The translations under genes were made by a program, and so were the position numbers. From Paenibacillus rhizovicinus (GTDB lineage: Bacteria > Bacillota > Bacilli > Paenibacillales > Paenibacillaceae), in the NCBI RefSeq assembly GCF_010365285.1, contig NZ_CP048286.1, positions 5,506,001 through 5,570,000 of the forward strand: a stretch of DNA of 64,000 bases, given 5' to 3'. Of this stretch, positions 42,344 through 51,360 are shown one piece after another. Under the pieces are notes generated by a model that saw only the letters and a program-made list of their open reading frames with translations, had not been told where the DNA came from and ran no database searches. Numbering within the stretch: position 1 is the stretch's first letter; each line of letters opens with the position of its first letter.

Positions 42344-44149
42344 TTGGCGGCGAAGCTGGTTAGCTTGTGGCATTCGATGCAGTCCGTGCAGATCCGCTTG
42401 ATTTGTTATTTGCTCCTCGTCATGCTGCCGTTGATGGGGGTCAGCCTCTATGCCATCCGTCAGTCGCAAGCGCTGCTCATCCGGCAGACAAGCGACAGCG
42501 TCTATGCGGCTCTATCCGCATCGATGGCCTATATCGACGTCATCATGCGGAGCATCGAGAACATCTCGATTCTGATTGCCTCCGACAAAGAAATGAACGA
42601 TATGCTGTCCAAGAAGGAATCGGTAGGAAACGAGATTTTCACGCAGCTGAGAATCATGAACAAGGTCGGCGGCATCTCCTCCGTCAACGACTTCATCTCC
42701 GACATCTCCATCTTTCAGAAACAGACCGGCACGCTGGTGTCTTCCTCCCGAACCGGCGTCCGGCAAGTCGATTTGCTTGGCGAAGACTGGTATTGGCGCG
42801 CCTATAATCTGAGAGGGATCAGCTTGCTGGTAAACCCACGGGATACGCCGGACCGGTTCAAGAAAGTGGACTATCTGTTTAACAAAGACAATATCTTGCT
42901 GGTCAGAGCCATGGGGCTCAACCGGGCGGGGTACGATCCCAATCTCGTCAGCGTCGCCATCCGGCGGCAAATTCTGCTGGAATCGCTCGAACAGCTCCTC
43001 GAAGATACGGACAGCGATGTCTATCTCCTCTCCGATACGAACGAAATGCTGACTTCATCAGGCACGGCCTTCTCCCGGTCCTGGTTATCCGATCCGAGAA
43101 GAAGCTTCTTGACCCGTTCGCCGGACGGCAAGCAGCAAGTGTTCGTCAGCAAGGTCACGTCGGCAAGCTCCTCCTGGTCCATCGTCCTCGTTCAGCCGAA
43201 AAGCTCGCTCTACCACGCGTCGAAGCAAATCCAGGAATTTATCATTCTCATCATCGTCATCAGCGTTCTGCTTGCGTTCCTCATCTCCTGGATCTTGTAC
43301 CGGAGAATCACGTCGCCGCTGAAGATTCTCTCGTACGGCATGCATCAGATACGGAAAGGCTTCTACAATGTGAAGCTCAAGAAGGACCGGAACGACGAAT
43401 TCGGTTTCTTGATGGACAGCTTCAATCAGATGGCCGAGCAGCAAAGCCACTTGATCCGCGACATCTACGAGCATCAAATCCAGCGGGCCAAGACCGATTT
43501 GAAATTTCTGCAATCGCAGATCAACCCCCATTTTCTGTATAACACCTTGGACTCCATCTACTGGGCCGCGCGCAATTACGAAGCCGACGAGATCAGTGAA
43601 ATGGTGCTGAACCTGTCCAAGTTTTTCCGTCTGAGTCTGACGAAGGGCAAAGATACGTTCACGCTGGAGGAATCCGTGGCGCATCTGCAGTATTATATGC
43701 GAATTCAGCAGCTGCGGCTGTTGGACAAGTTTGCGTACGACGTTCAGATGGCCGAAGAGACGAAGCAGCTTCCGATCGTCAAGCTGATTTTGCAGCCGAT
43801 CGTGGAGAATGCGATTTTTCACGGGCTGGAGAAACGCAAGGACAACGGCGGGAAATTGACCATCGTGTGCGCCATCGAAGACCGGCGTCTGGCTGTCATG
43901 GTGAAGGATAATGGGGTGGGGATGTCCCGGGAGCGGCTGCAGTACATTCAGCGGCGGATCGCATCGATCAAGGAAGGCTTCACGTTCGTCAACGACGACG
44001 CGAATCCCGATATGTACGGCATCCGCAATGTCAAAGCGAGGCTGCTCCTCTACTATGGCAATCAGGCCGATCTGCGGTACGAAAGCACGGAAACGGAAGG
44101 CACCGTCGTCACCGTCTTCATTCCGATTGACCGGACAATCCAGACGTGA
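42344..44149 (+). CDS. YesM-type sensor histidine kinase
   Basis: 601 residues. A membrane segment near residues 16-36 (LICYLLLVMLPLMGVSLYA), an extracellular sensor of about 250 residues, a second membrane segment (FIILIIVISVLLAFLISWIL), HAMP, then the His_kinase domain with QSQINPHFLYNTLDSIYW (phospho-His about 396) and an HATPase domain (IVENAIFHGLEKR, VKDNGVGMS). TTG 42344 start with a modest ribosome site. It works with the regulator at 44165 and is expected to sense a sugar or its binding protein and switch on the transporter downstream. Confidence 0.93.
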   Translation: MAAKLVSLWHSMQSVQIRLICYLLLVMLPLMGVSLYAIRQSQALLIRQTSDSVYAALSASMAYIDVIMRSIENISILIASDKEMNDMLSKKESVGNEIFTQLRIMNKVGGISSVNDFISDISIFQKQTGTLVSSSRTGVRQVDLLGEDWYWRAYNLRGISLLVNPRDTPDRFKKVDYLFNKDNILLVRAMGLNRAGYDPNLVSVAIRRQILLESLEQLLEDTDSDVYLLSDTNEMLTSSGTAFSRSWLSDPRRSFLTRSPDGKQQVFVSKVTSASSSWSIVLVQPKSSLYHASKQIQEFIILIIVISVLLAFLISWILYRRITSPLKILSYGMHQIRKGFYNVKLKKDRNDEFGFLMDSFNQMAEQQSHLIRDIYEHQIQRAKTDLKFLQSQINPHFLYNTLDSIYWAARNYEADEISEMVLNLSKFFRLSLTKGKDTFTLEESVAHLQYYMRIQQLRLLDKFAYDVQMAEETKQLPIVKLILQPIVENAIFHGLEKRKDNGGKLTIVCAIEDRRLAVMVKDNGVGMSRERLQYIQRRIASIKEGFTFVNDDANPDMYGIRNVKARLLLYYGNQADLRYESTETEGTVVTVFIPIDRTIQT

Positions 44150-44164
44150 AAGGGGCATACAGCG

Positions 44165-45763
44165 ATGGATCTGATGATCGTGGAGGATGAACTTCGCTTG
44201 CTGAACAGTTTGGCGAACAACATTCCGTGGGAAGCGCATGCCATCGAAGTCGTTGCGCTGGCGTCCGACGGGAAAGAAGCGTTGTCCGTGTTCGAGCGCA
44301 AACAGCCTGAAATTATCATCATGGATATCGTCATGCCGGAACAGGACGGCCTGTCCCTGTCCCGGGAAATCTTGCAGCGCATGCCCGATACCCGCATCAT
44401 CGTGCTCAGCGGGCATGACGATTTCCAGTATGCGCAGCGGGCCGTGGAGATCGGCGTTTTCAAATATTTGCTGAAGCCGGCGGGGGACGAAGAGATCGTC
44501 AAGGCGGTGACGGAAGCGGCTGCAGCCGCCCGAAGCCTGCGGGAAAACCGGCTGAAGCTGGAGGATTTGCAAACCCGGTGGACCTTGCATTTGCCCCGCC
44601 TGCGGGTAGATTTTCTGCGCGATTGGGTGAACGGGAAATTCGCGGACGATGAGATCGACGACCATGTCCGGCAGCTGTCGCTTGCCCTGGAAGCAGGCCG
44701 CCGGTACTGCGTCGTCGCGGCGGAAGTCGATCCGCTGCTGCGGGCGGAAGCCAGTTCCGGGAAAGAAGATCTGCCTTTGCTGCAGTTCTCGTTATTCAGC
44801 ATCGCAAGCGAGTGGCTTCGCTCGGCGCAATGCGAGGTGTTTCAGGCCTATAACGGCACGACGGTGCTGATCTTCAAAGGTGCGGCAGGGGAGAAGGATC
44901 GGGATCTGCTGCAGCGAACCAATCAATCAGTCAAGAAGCTGGTATCCAGCGCGCATGAATACTTGAAGGTGACGACGTCCAGCGCGGGAATCGGGCTGGC
45001 GGTGGGCCGCGAGTCGGTAGCGGTCTCCTACATGCAGGCGCGCAAAGCGCTGCAGGAACGCGCCGTTCTCGGGCACGAGATCGTTATCTCGTATCATGAG
45101 CATCCGAAGGAACCGCGCGCGTTCGAATTTCAGCGGGATTTGGAGAAACGGGTGCTGATCGCGCTGGAAACGAGCGATAAGACGGAAGCGGCGGCTCGGA
45201 TTACTTCGATCGTCGGCGATCAGGTGGCGTCGCTGGATACGCTGCGTAATTTTCAGGAATACATGCTGTTCCTGCAGAGCTTGCTCACCCGGATCATCCA
45301 CGCACAAGGCTGGTCGGTGCTCGATGTGCTTGGCGATGATACGATGGAATTGCAGACGCCGGAGGCGGTTCAGACGCGGCAGCAGATGCGCGAATGGTCC
45401 GGACGGATGATCGACAAAATCATCGGGTATGCGGAGGCGGAACGCAAATCGGGTACGCACCGGCTCATTCGAAACGTTCACGCGATGATCGAAGCGAGCA
45501 TGGACCAGGATGTGACGCTGCATACGGTTGCCGACCGGCTGTATATCAATTCTTCTTATCTGAGCCGCTTGTTCAAGAAGGAGACGGGCAGATCGTTCTC
45601 GGATTATGTGCTCGAGCAGAAGATGAACAAAGCCAGGGAGCTGCTGCAGACGGGATTGAAAGTGTCCGATGCGGCCCGGATGACCGGATACATGGACGCC
45701 AGTTATTTCATCAAGCTGTTCCGGAAGTTCTGGGGCGTCACGCCAGGCGAGCTGAAGCGGTAA
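44165..45763 (+). CDS. YesN-type response regulator with AraC DNA-binding domain
   Basis: 532 residues. Receiver domain with acidic pair at residues 7-9 (VEDE), phospho-acceptor Asp54 in IIIMDIVMPEQDG, and Lys in YLLKPAGDEE. A middle helical region of about 250 residues follows, then two AraC-type HTH motifs at the C-terminus (LYINSSYLSRLFKKETG, ARMTGYMDASYFIKLFRKFW). 16 bp after the sensor gene. Its target is probably the 46645-57392 sugar cluster. Confidence 0.95.
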   Translation: MDLMIVEDELRLLNSLANNIPWEAHAIEVVALASDGKEALSVFERKQPEIIIMDIVMPEQDGLSLSREILQRMPDTRIIVLSGHDDFQYAQRAVEIGVFKYLLKPAGDEEIVKAVTEAAAAARSLRENRLKLEDLQTRWTLHLPRLRVDFLRDWVNGKFADDEIDDHVRQLSLALEAGRRYCVVAAEVDPLLRAEASSGKEDLPLLQFSLFSIASEWLRSAQCEVFQAYNGTTVLIFKGAAGEKDRDLLQRTNQSVKKLVSSAHEYLKVTTSSAGIGLAVGRESVAVSYMQARKALQERAVLGHEIVISYHEHPKEPRAFEFQRDLEKRVLIALETSDKTEAAARITSIVGDQVASLDTLRNFQEYMLFLQSLLTRIIHAQGWSVLDVLGDDTMELQTPEAVQTRQQMREWSGRMIDKIIGYAEAERKSGTHRLIRNVHAMIEASMDQDVTLHTVADRLYINSSYLSRLFKKETGRSFSDYVLEQKMNKARELLQTGLKVSDAARMTGYMDASYFIKLFRKFWGVTPGELKR

Positions 45764-45833
45764 TCTGATAAAAATAGACATAACCAACATTTCCACCATG
45801 TGGTAAATTGATAACATAAGGAGGAGGTATGAC

Positions 45834-46412
45834 GTGGCGATCGATATGGAGCTCATTCGAGATGCCGACGGTTATAAGCCGGCACTCGTTCCTAAAGCGT
45901 TGAAGGCGATTGATAGCGCCAGACACAACGATGCTGCAGCTGCGGCAGGCAATGCGATGAACGAGGCAGTCATTTCAGGCGGAGAAGGACGGGATGCAAT
46001 GAACGGACAAGCGGCAACAACAGCCCATATTACCGGATCGGCGATCGTGCTGGTCGTAGCGGACATGCAGGCATCAGCCGGCTTCTACAGAAATCTTGGC
46101 TTTACCTACGAGGAGATCGGCGGCCCCGACGTGTCGCATGTCCATGTCTCAAGAGGGAATCTAACGTTAATTCTGCATCCCGCGACGAATCCATCGGACG
46201 TCCGTCCGGCATCGTCGCTCGCGGGCGGACTGTATTTCGACGCTTACGCCTACACCGATGCCGTCGATCTGCTGGCCGAACAATGCGCCGCTCTAGGCGT
46301 GGAAATCGTGAGGGGCCCGCATTACTCGGAGCATTGGAGCGAGTTTACGATGAAAGACGCGGACGGTTACCGCATCACGTTTGGCGGAAGCGTCAGCAAG
46401 ACAGCCGAATAG
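45834..46412 (+). CDS. VOC-family protein with a DGYKP leader segment
   Basis: 192 residues. The VOC fold starts near residue 65 (SAIVLVVADMQASAGFYRNL) and ends in FTMKDADGYRITFGGS. The first 25 residues (IRDADGYKPALVPKALKAI) match the leader of the VOC gene at 35793, and an A/G/N-rich linker follows. GTG 45834 has GGAGGAGG 6 bases upstream; ATG 45999, in frame and just before the VOC domain, also has a purine-rich GGAGAAGGA site. Dual starts are possible. It may share a message with the two-component genes. Confidence 0.78.
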   Translation: MAIDMELIRDADGYKPALVPKALKAIDSARHNDAAAAAGNAMNEAVISGGEGRDAMNGQAATTAHITGSAIVLVVADMQASAGFYRNLGFTYEEIGGPDVSHVHVSRGNLTLILHPATNPSDVRPASSLAGGLYFDAYAYTDAVDLLAEQCAALGVEIVRGPHYSEHWSEFTMKDADGYRITFGGSVSKTAE

Positions 46413-46469
46413 ACTGCACGTGTACAGGCATCAGCCAAGTTGCGGACAGGATAAGCCAAAGCCAAGCCG

Positions 46470-46499
46470 AAGCCGTCTCGTCATCGAGATGGCTTTTTT
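46470..46499 (+). terminator. Rho-independent terminator
   Basis: AGCCGTCTCG / CGAGATGGCT with loop TCAT, then TTTTT. Confidence 0.85.
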
Positions 46500-46644
46500 G
46501 CTATTGGCTTTTCACGGCATCCGCTGCCCGGTAAAACAAGTCATCAGCCTCCTACGAAAGGTCATGAGATTCCTCTATTCGCACCTGTCCCCGTCACTTT
46601 ATGATTAATCTGTACAAGACAAGGCTGGTGAAGGAGATGATGCA

Positions 46645-47481
46645 ATGCTGAAGGGGATTAATCAGTGGTGCTTTCCAGAAGGAACGGATCTCGACACCTT
46701 GTTCTCGCATAGCAGCAAAGCCGGCTTCGACGCGGTCGAGCTGAACCTGTACGAGCCGGGCGGGGTTGGACTGACGCTGGAATCTACGGCGGCTGAAGCG
46801 GAAAGCATCAAACGGAAGGCGGAGTCGTACGGCATTCAATTAAGGAGCTTGTCGACCGGACTGATGTGGGCGAATTCCCTGTCCTCCGAAGACGAGCATG
46901 CCAGAGCCAAAGGAAGGGCCATCGTCGAGAAGCAGATCGAGCTGGCCCATGCGATGGACATCGATACCATCCTCGTCGTTCCGGCGTTCGTCAAGAAGGA
47001 AGGCGATCACGGCTACGATGTCGCTTACCGGCGCAGCCAGGCGGAGCTCGCCAAGCTGGTGCCGCTCGCGGAGCGGAATCGCGTCAACATCGCCATCGAG
47101 AACGTATGGAACAAGTTTCTGCTGTCGCCGCTGGAGATGGCCCGGTACATCGACGAGCTTGGATCTTCCTGGGTCGGCGCGTACTTCGACGTCGGCAACG
47201 TGCTCAATTTCGGCTTTCCCGAGCAGTGGATTCGTATTCTGGGCCCGCGGATTCGCAAGGTTCACGTGAAGGACTTCAAGCTGAACGTCGGCAATATCAC
47301 CGGCTTCGTCCCTCTGCTGGCGGGCGATGTGGATTGGCCGGAAGTGTGCAAGGCGCTTCGCGAAATCGGCTATGCGGATACGCTCACCGCGGAGCTGAAC
47401 ATCTACGCGGCGAATCCGTATCAAACCGCGTACGATACGGCACGGCATTTGGATATCATCTTGGGCGGAAGCGCCCAATAG
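46645..47481 (+). CDS. Sugar phosphate isomerase/epimerase-family TIM barrel
   Basis: 278 residues of the AP-endonuclease-2/xylose-isomerase-like barrel. Metal-site pattern is complete: Glu in NIAIENVWNKF, Asp in GAYFDVGNVLN, His/Asp in KVHVKDFKLN and Glu in LTAELNIY. Known members are hexulose or ketosugar 3-epimerases, inosose dehydratases and IolI-type isomerases. ATG 46645 has AAGGAG 8-12 bases upstream. First of a five-gene run alternating with Gfo/Idh/MocA genes, so it probably acts on a keto-sugar made by them. Confidence 0.88.
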   Translation: MLKGINQWCFPEGTDLDTLFSHSSKAGFDAVELNLYEPGGVGLTLESTAAEAESIKRKAESYGIQLRSLSTGLMWANSLSSEDEHARAKGRAIVEKQIELAHAMDIDTILVVPAFVKKEGDHGYDVAYRRSQAELAKLVPLAERNRVNIAIENVWNKFLLSPLEMARYIDELGSSWVGAYFDVGNVLNFGFPEQWIRILGPRIRKVHVKDFKLNVGNITGFVPLLAGDVDWPEVCKALREIGYADTLTAELNIYAANPYQTAYDTARHLDIILGGSAQ

Positions 47482-47500
47482 GCGAAGGAGGTCTCGACGG

Positions 47501-48478
47501 ATGAGCAAGGTGAGAGTCGGATTCGTAGGCGCCGGCGGCATTGCGTCCGCCCATATGGAGGCGCTTGTCAGGAATGAGAAGGTACAGCTGACGGCTGTAT
47601 GCGACGTCGTGCAGGCCAGCGCGCACAGAGCCGCGGAAAAATACGGGATGCAGGCCTATTCGGACTTCGATTCGCTGTTGGACGCGGAAGAGGTGGATGC
47701 GCTGTTCGTTTGCGTACCGCCATTCGCCCACGGCGATATCGAAGAGAAGGCCTGCGCGAAAGGGATTCATCTGTTCGTGGAGAAGCCGCTCGGTCTGGAT
47801 ATGAACGTCATTCGGAAGAAAGCGGCGATCATTCGCGATGCGGGCATTATGAGCTCCTCGGGTTACGTGCTGCGGTATTTGGACACGGCTTCCAAGGCCA
47901 GGGCGTATTTGCAGGGCAAAACGATCGGCATGGTCCGCGCCCACTATATGACCGGCTTCGTTTCCACCCCATGGTGGAGAGACATGGCCAAGTCCGGCGG
48001 GCAGCTCGTGGAGCAGACGACGCATACCGTGGACATGGTTCGTTTCCTTGCCGGCGATGTCAGCAAGGTCTATGCGCAGATGGCACTTCGCGTCATGGGC
48101 GACATCGAGAACCTCAACATTCCGGATGTCGGCACGGTAGCGCTAACGTTCGAGTCCGGCGCGATCGGGCATGTGGATACCTGCTTTATTCAGCCGGATC
48201 ACCGGGTAGGCGTAGAGGTGCAGGGGAAGGATTTCCGCGTGCTGGTGGAAGGCTCCAAGCTGACGATTACGGACAAGGAAGGCACGCAAACGGTGAACAG
48301 CGAGACGGAGGACATCATGTTCGCCCAGGACAGCGCGTTCATCGATGCCGTGATTACCGGGAATCGGTCGCTCATTCTGGCGCCGTATGACGATGCCTTG
48401 CGCACGGTGGAAATTACGCTGGCCGCCAATCAGTCTGCGCTAAGCGGTAATCCGGTACAGCTGGGCGAGGGGGCGTAG
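47501..48478 (+). CDS. Gfo/Idh/MocA-family oxidoreductase (first of three)
   Basis: 325 residues. Rossmann motif VGFVGAGGIASAHMEAL at the N-terminus, VEKPLGLDMNV with the conserved EKP, and the C-terminal substrate domain with SGGQLVEQTTHTVDMVRFLAG (the catalytic His region). Such enzymes oxidise or reduce sugars and cyclitols with NAD(P). AAGGAGG precedes ATG 47501. Gene order suggests it provides or consumes the substrate of the neighbouring TIM barrels. Confidence 0.92.
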   Translation: MSKVRVGFVGAGGIASAHMEALVRNEKVQLTAVCDVVQASAHRAAEKYGMQAYSDFDSLLDAEEVDALFVCVPPFAHGDIEEKACAKGIHLFVEKPLGLDMNVIRKKAAIIRDAGIMSSSGYVLRYLDTASKARAYLQGKTIGMVRAHYMTGFVSTPWWRDMAKSGGQLVEQTTHTVDMVRFLAGDVSKVYAQMALRVMGDIENLNIPDVGTVALTFESGAIGHVDTCFIQPDHRVGVEVQGKDFRVLVEGSKLTITDKEGTQTVNSETEDIMFAQDSAFIDAVITGNRSLILAPYDDALRTVEITLAANQSALSGNPVQLGEGA

Positions 48479-48484
48479 CTCGCG

Positions 48485-49330
48485 ATGGACGTGAAGCTTG
48501 CCTGCATGACGCTGCCTTATGCCGCGCATCCGTTCGAACGTGCGCTGGAAGGCATTGCAAGGGCGGGGTATCGTTACGTGGCGTTCGGAACGCCGCATAG
48601 GAACGCGTCCGTCGTCGATCCGGAGGATCAAGCATCGGTCGAGCGGGTAAGGGAGCTGTTGACCCGGTTCGGGCTTGAGCCGGCCATGCTCCTCGCCCAT
48701 GCGCAGATGCACCATACGGAACCGGTGGAAGGGGCGCTGCAGCAGATCCGGCTTGCGCATGCATTAGGTATTCCGGAAGTGAACGCGCTGGGCTTCTGGG
48801 GCTACCATCGCTTCCCAGACGAGCCGTTGTCGGCGGAGGAATATGAAACGAACAGCAGGGAGTTCGCGGCGTTCTTCGCCCGGCTCGCGCAAGAAGCGGA
48901 GCGGCTCGGCGTGGTCGTCTCGCTCAAGCCCCATACTGGGAATACCGCGACGGCCAAGCTGCTGCGCGGCACGGTGGACGCCATCGGATCGCCAAGCGTC
49001 AAAGCCTGCTACGATCCCGGCAACATCAGCTATTACGAGGGATTGGACCCGCTGCCCGGGTTCGAATCGGTGGTGCCGCTGCTCGCCTCGTTTATCGCGA
49101 AAGATCATGAAACCGGGCTGAGACGGTATGCCTTTCCCGTCCCCGGCGAAGGAGACATGCCGTTCGCCGCGATGTTCCGGCAAATGGCGGAAGCGGGATT
49201 CAGCGGACCGGTCGTGGTCGAGAAGCTCGACGGCGACGGAACGCCGCTGCCGCTGGAGGAGCTGGATCGCCGGGTGGCACGGGCGAGAACAAATCTGGAG
49301 CGCTTGCTCGTGCAGGCAAGCGAAACGTGA
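48485..49330 (+). CDS. Sugar phosphate isomerase/epimerase-family TIM barrel (variant metal site)
   Basis: 281 residues. Barrel pattern with VNALGFWGYHRFP, VVSLKPHTGNTATAK, VKACYDPGNISYYEG and VVVEKLDGDG. The strand that usually carries the first metal Glu reads SLKPH, with Lys instead, and the HVKD strand is IAKDHE. This matches a subgroup of the family rather than decay, since the remaining acids are present. GAGGGGG site before ATG 48485, overlapping the end of the previous gene. Role probably distinct from the barrel at 46645. Confidence 0.85.
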   Translation: MDVKLACMTLPYAAHPFERALEGIARAGYRYVAFGTPHRNASVVDPEDQASVERVRELLTRFGLEPAMLLAHAQMHHTEPVEGALQQIRLAHALGIPEVNALGFWGYHRFPDEPLSAEEYETNSREFAAFFARLAQEAERLGVVVSLKPHTGNTATAKLLRGTVDAIGSPSVKACYDPGNISYYEGLDPLPGFESVVPLLASFIAKDHETGLRRYAFPVPGEGDMPFAAMFRQMAEAGFSGPVVVEKLDGDGTPLPLEELDRRVARARTNLERLLVQASET

Positions 49331-49344
49331 GGAAGGAGCCGCGG

Positions 49345-50364
49345 ATGCCTAAAGTAGCGTTAATTGGACTTGGGACCATGGGACAACTCCATGCGGAAGC
49401 ATGGTCGCGGATGCCCGGCGTGCAATTCATCGGCATCTCCGGGCAGCATGCGGAGAAGACGCAGCGGCTGGCCGCGCGATTCGGCGTACAGGCCTATTAC
49501 GGACTTGACCAATTGCTCGCCGAAGCGGATTTCGACGTGCTCGACATTTGCGTCCCTTCCTACCTGCATCATGCCTTCGTGCTGAAAGCCGCGAACGCGG
49601 GCAAGCATGTCGTCTGCGAGAAGCCGCTCGCGCTCCATGCCCGGGAAGCGGAGGAACTGGTCGAGACCTGCAAGGCGCGCGGCGTGCGCTTGTTCGTCGG
49701 ACACGACCTGCGATTCTGTCCGGAATACGAACGTGCGCATCGCCTGGTCAAGTCGGGCAAGCTCGGCCGGACTGCAGTGGTCCGGATGTCCCGCACGACT
49801 GCTTATCCGCAGGGCTGGGACAACTGGTTCGCGGACGAGGCGCGCAGCGGCGGGCTCTTGATGGACCTGCTGATCCATGATTTCGACTGGCTGCGCTGGA
49901 CCTTCGGCGAGGTGAAGCGGGTGACGGCGAGACGCGCGTCCCGGGATTCGGAGGCCGGTCCGCTGGAATACGTGCTGGTGACGCTGCGGATGGAAGACGG
50001 CACGATTGCGCTTGTAGAGGGTTCGTGGGCGCATACGGAATTCAACAGCAGCTTCGAGATTACCGGCACGGGAGGCATGATCGTGGAGAATATGGCGAAC
50101 AACGCGCCGCTCCTGCTCCGGCAGCGCTCCGGTCTGCAGCAATCGGAGGGCGGCGTTATCGTGCCCGAGCTGATCGCGAACAAGAGTCCGCTGCAGAAGG
50201 AGCTCGAGCATTTCGTCCGCTGCCTGGAAACGGGCAGCGAATCGTTGATCACCGCCTACGACGGCTTCAAAGCGGTGGAAATCGCGGAAGCGGCGATCGC
50301 ATCCGCCCGAACCGGCGAAAGCGTGACATTGTCAAGGACAGCGTCCAAGGAGGTGACGCCGTGA
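49345..50364 (+). CDS. Gfo/Idh/MocA-family oxidoreductase (second of three)
   Basis: 339 residues. Rossmann motif VALIGLGTMGQLHAEAW, then VVCEKPLALHAREAE with EKP, and GGLLMDLLIHDFDWLRWTFG, where HDFDW carries the family's conserved His and Asp. NAD(P)-dependent sugar dehydrogenase or reductase. ATG 49345 with AAGGAG 6 bases upstream is preferred to GTG 49327. It overlaps the next gene by GTGA. Confidence 0.92.
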   Translation: MPKVALIGLGTMGQLHAEAWSRMPGVQFIGISGQHAEKTQRLAARFGVQAYYGLDQLLAEADFDVLDICVPSYLHHAFVLKAANAGKHVVCEKPLALHAREAEELVETCKARGVRLFVGHDLRFCPEYERAHRLVKSGKLGRTAVVRMSRTTAYPQGWDNWFADEARSGGLLMDLLIHDFDWLRWTFGEVKRVTARRASRDSEAGPLEYVLVTLRMEDGTIALVEGSWAHTEFNSSFEITGTGGMIVENMANNAPLLLRQRSGLQQSEGGVIVPELIANKSPLQKELEHFVRCLETGSESLITAYDGFKAVEIAEAAIASARTGESVTLSRTASKEVTP

Positions 50365-51335
50365 AGGTGGCTGTAATCAGTTTCGCCCATATGCATGCTT
50401 ACAGCTATGCGGAGCATCTGACGGCCTCGCCCGATGCCGAGTTATCCGCCGTGTGGGACGAAGACGAAACCCGCGGCATGGAAGCCGCGTCGCGCTACGG
50501 CGTGCCGTATTACAGGGAGCTTGACGAACTGCTGCGGACCGACGCGGCGGCCGTCATCGTCTGTTCGGAGAATGCCAGGCACAAGGAGCATGTGATCGCT
50601 GCGGCCGCAGCAGGCAAGCATGTGCTCTGCGAGAAGCCGATCGCGGTCGACCCGGACGACGCGGAAGCGATGATCCGGGCCTGCCGCGACAACGGCGTCA
50701 TTCTGCAAATCGCATTCCCCGTCCGCTATTCGCCGGTGATCCGGCAAGCGAGGGAGCTGATTCGCAGCGGTCAACTCGGCAGCATCATCGGGGTGAACGC
50801 GACGAATCACGGCAAAATGCCCGGCGGCTGGTTCATTGACCCGCAGTTGTCCGGAGGCGGCGCGGCCGTCGACCACATCGTGCACGTGATGGATATTCTG
50901 TTCTGGGTGCTGGAGAAGAAGGTGACGCGCGTTCACGCCGAACTGGATACCCGGCTGCATGATATCGAAGTCGAAGACTGCGGCATCGTGCTGCTCGAGA
51001 TGGAATCTGGCATCATTGCCGCGATCGATCCGAGCTGGTCCAGACCGGCTTCCTATCCGATCTGGGGAGACCTCGTCATCTCGTTCACCGGAACGAAAGG
51101 GACGCTGCATCTCGACCTGCACAAGCAAGCGTCCGTCTTCTACAACGACGTCAAGGATAAGACGGAATGGATGCTTTGGACGGATGATCTGGACGAAGGG
51201 CTTGTCGGCGATTTTCTCGCTATCGTCCGGGAGGGCAGACCCGCTTCCATCAGCGGAGAGGATGGCCTGGCAACGCTTCGGGTCGTAAGATCGGCCTTGG
51301 CCTCGCATCTGTCGGGGCGAGCTATCGAGCTTTGA
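50361..51335 (+). CDS. Gfo/Idh/MocA-family oxidoreductase (third of three, altered nucleotide motif)
   Basis: 324 residues. The usual GxGxxG loop is replaced by VAVISFAHMHAYSYAEHL, a substitution seen in one branch of the family. The rest is standard: VLCEKPIAVDPDD and SGGGAAVDHIVHVMDILFW. GTG 50361 overlaps the previous stop with AAGGAGG at 8-base spacing. The absence of the glycine loop may alter cofactor use. Part of the same operon, 26 bp before the binding-protein gene. Confidence 0.88.
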   Translation: MKVAVISFAHMHAYSYAEHLTASPDAELSAVWDEDETRGMEAASRYGVPYYRELDELLRTDAAAVIVCSENARHKEHVIAAAAAGKHVLCEKPIAVDPDDAEAMIRACRDNGVILQIAFPVRYSPVIRQARELIRSGQLGSIIGVNATNHGKMPGGWFIDPQLSGGGAAVDHIVHVMDILFWVLEKKVTRVHAELDTRLHDIEVEDCGIVLLEMESGIIAAIDPSWSRPASYPIWGDLVISFTGTKGTLHLDLHKQASVFYNDVKDKTEWMLWTDDLDEGLVGDFLAIVREGRPASISGEDGLATLRVVRSALASHLSGRAIEL

Positions 51336-51360
51336 ATATTCCATTCAAGGAGGGCTCAGT

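Noticed and set aside
43085..44665. 526-codon reverse-strand open frame over the sensor/regulator genes
   Set aside because: Shadow of the YesM/YesN-type genes in GC-rich DNA; the + strand proteins have full domain signatures.
45775..45815. Promoter plus CCAC/GTGG dyad upstream of the VOC gene at 45834
   Set aside because: TAGACA is too far from any -10, and the dyad is short with mismatches; it does not fit the WTGTGGNNTT pattern.
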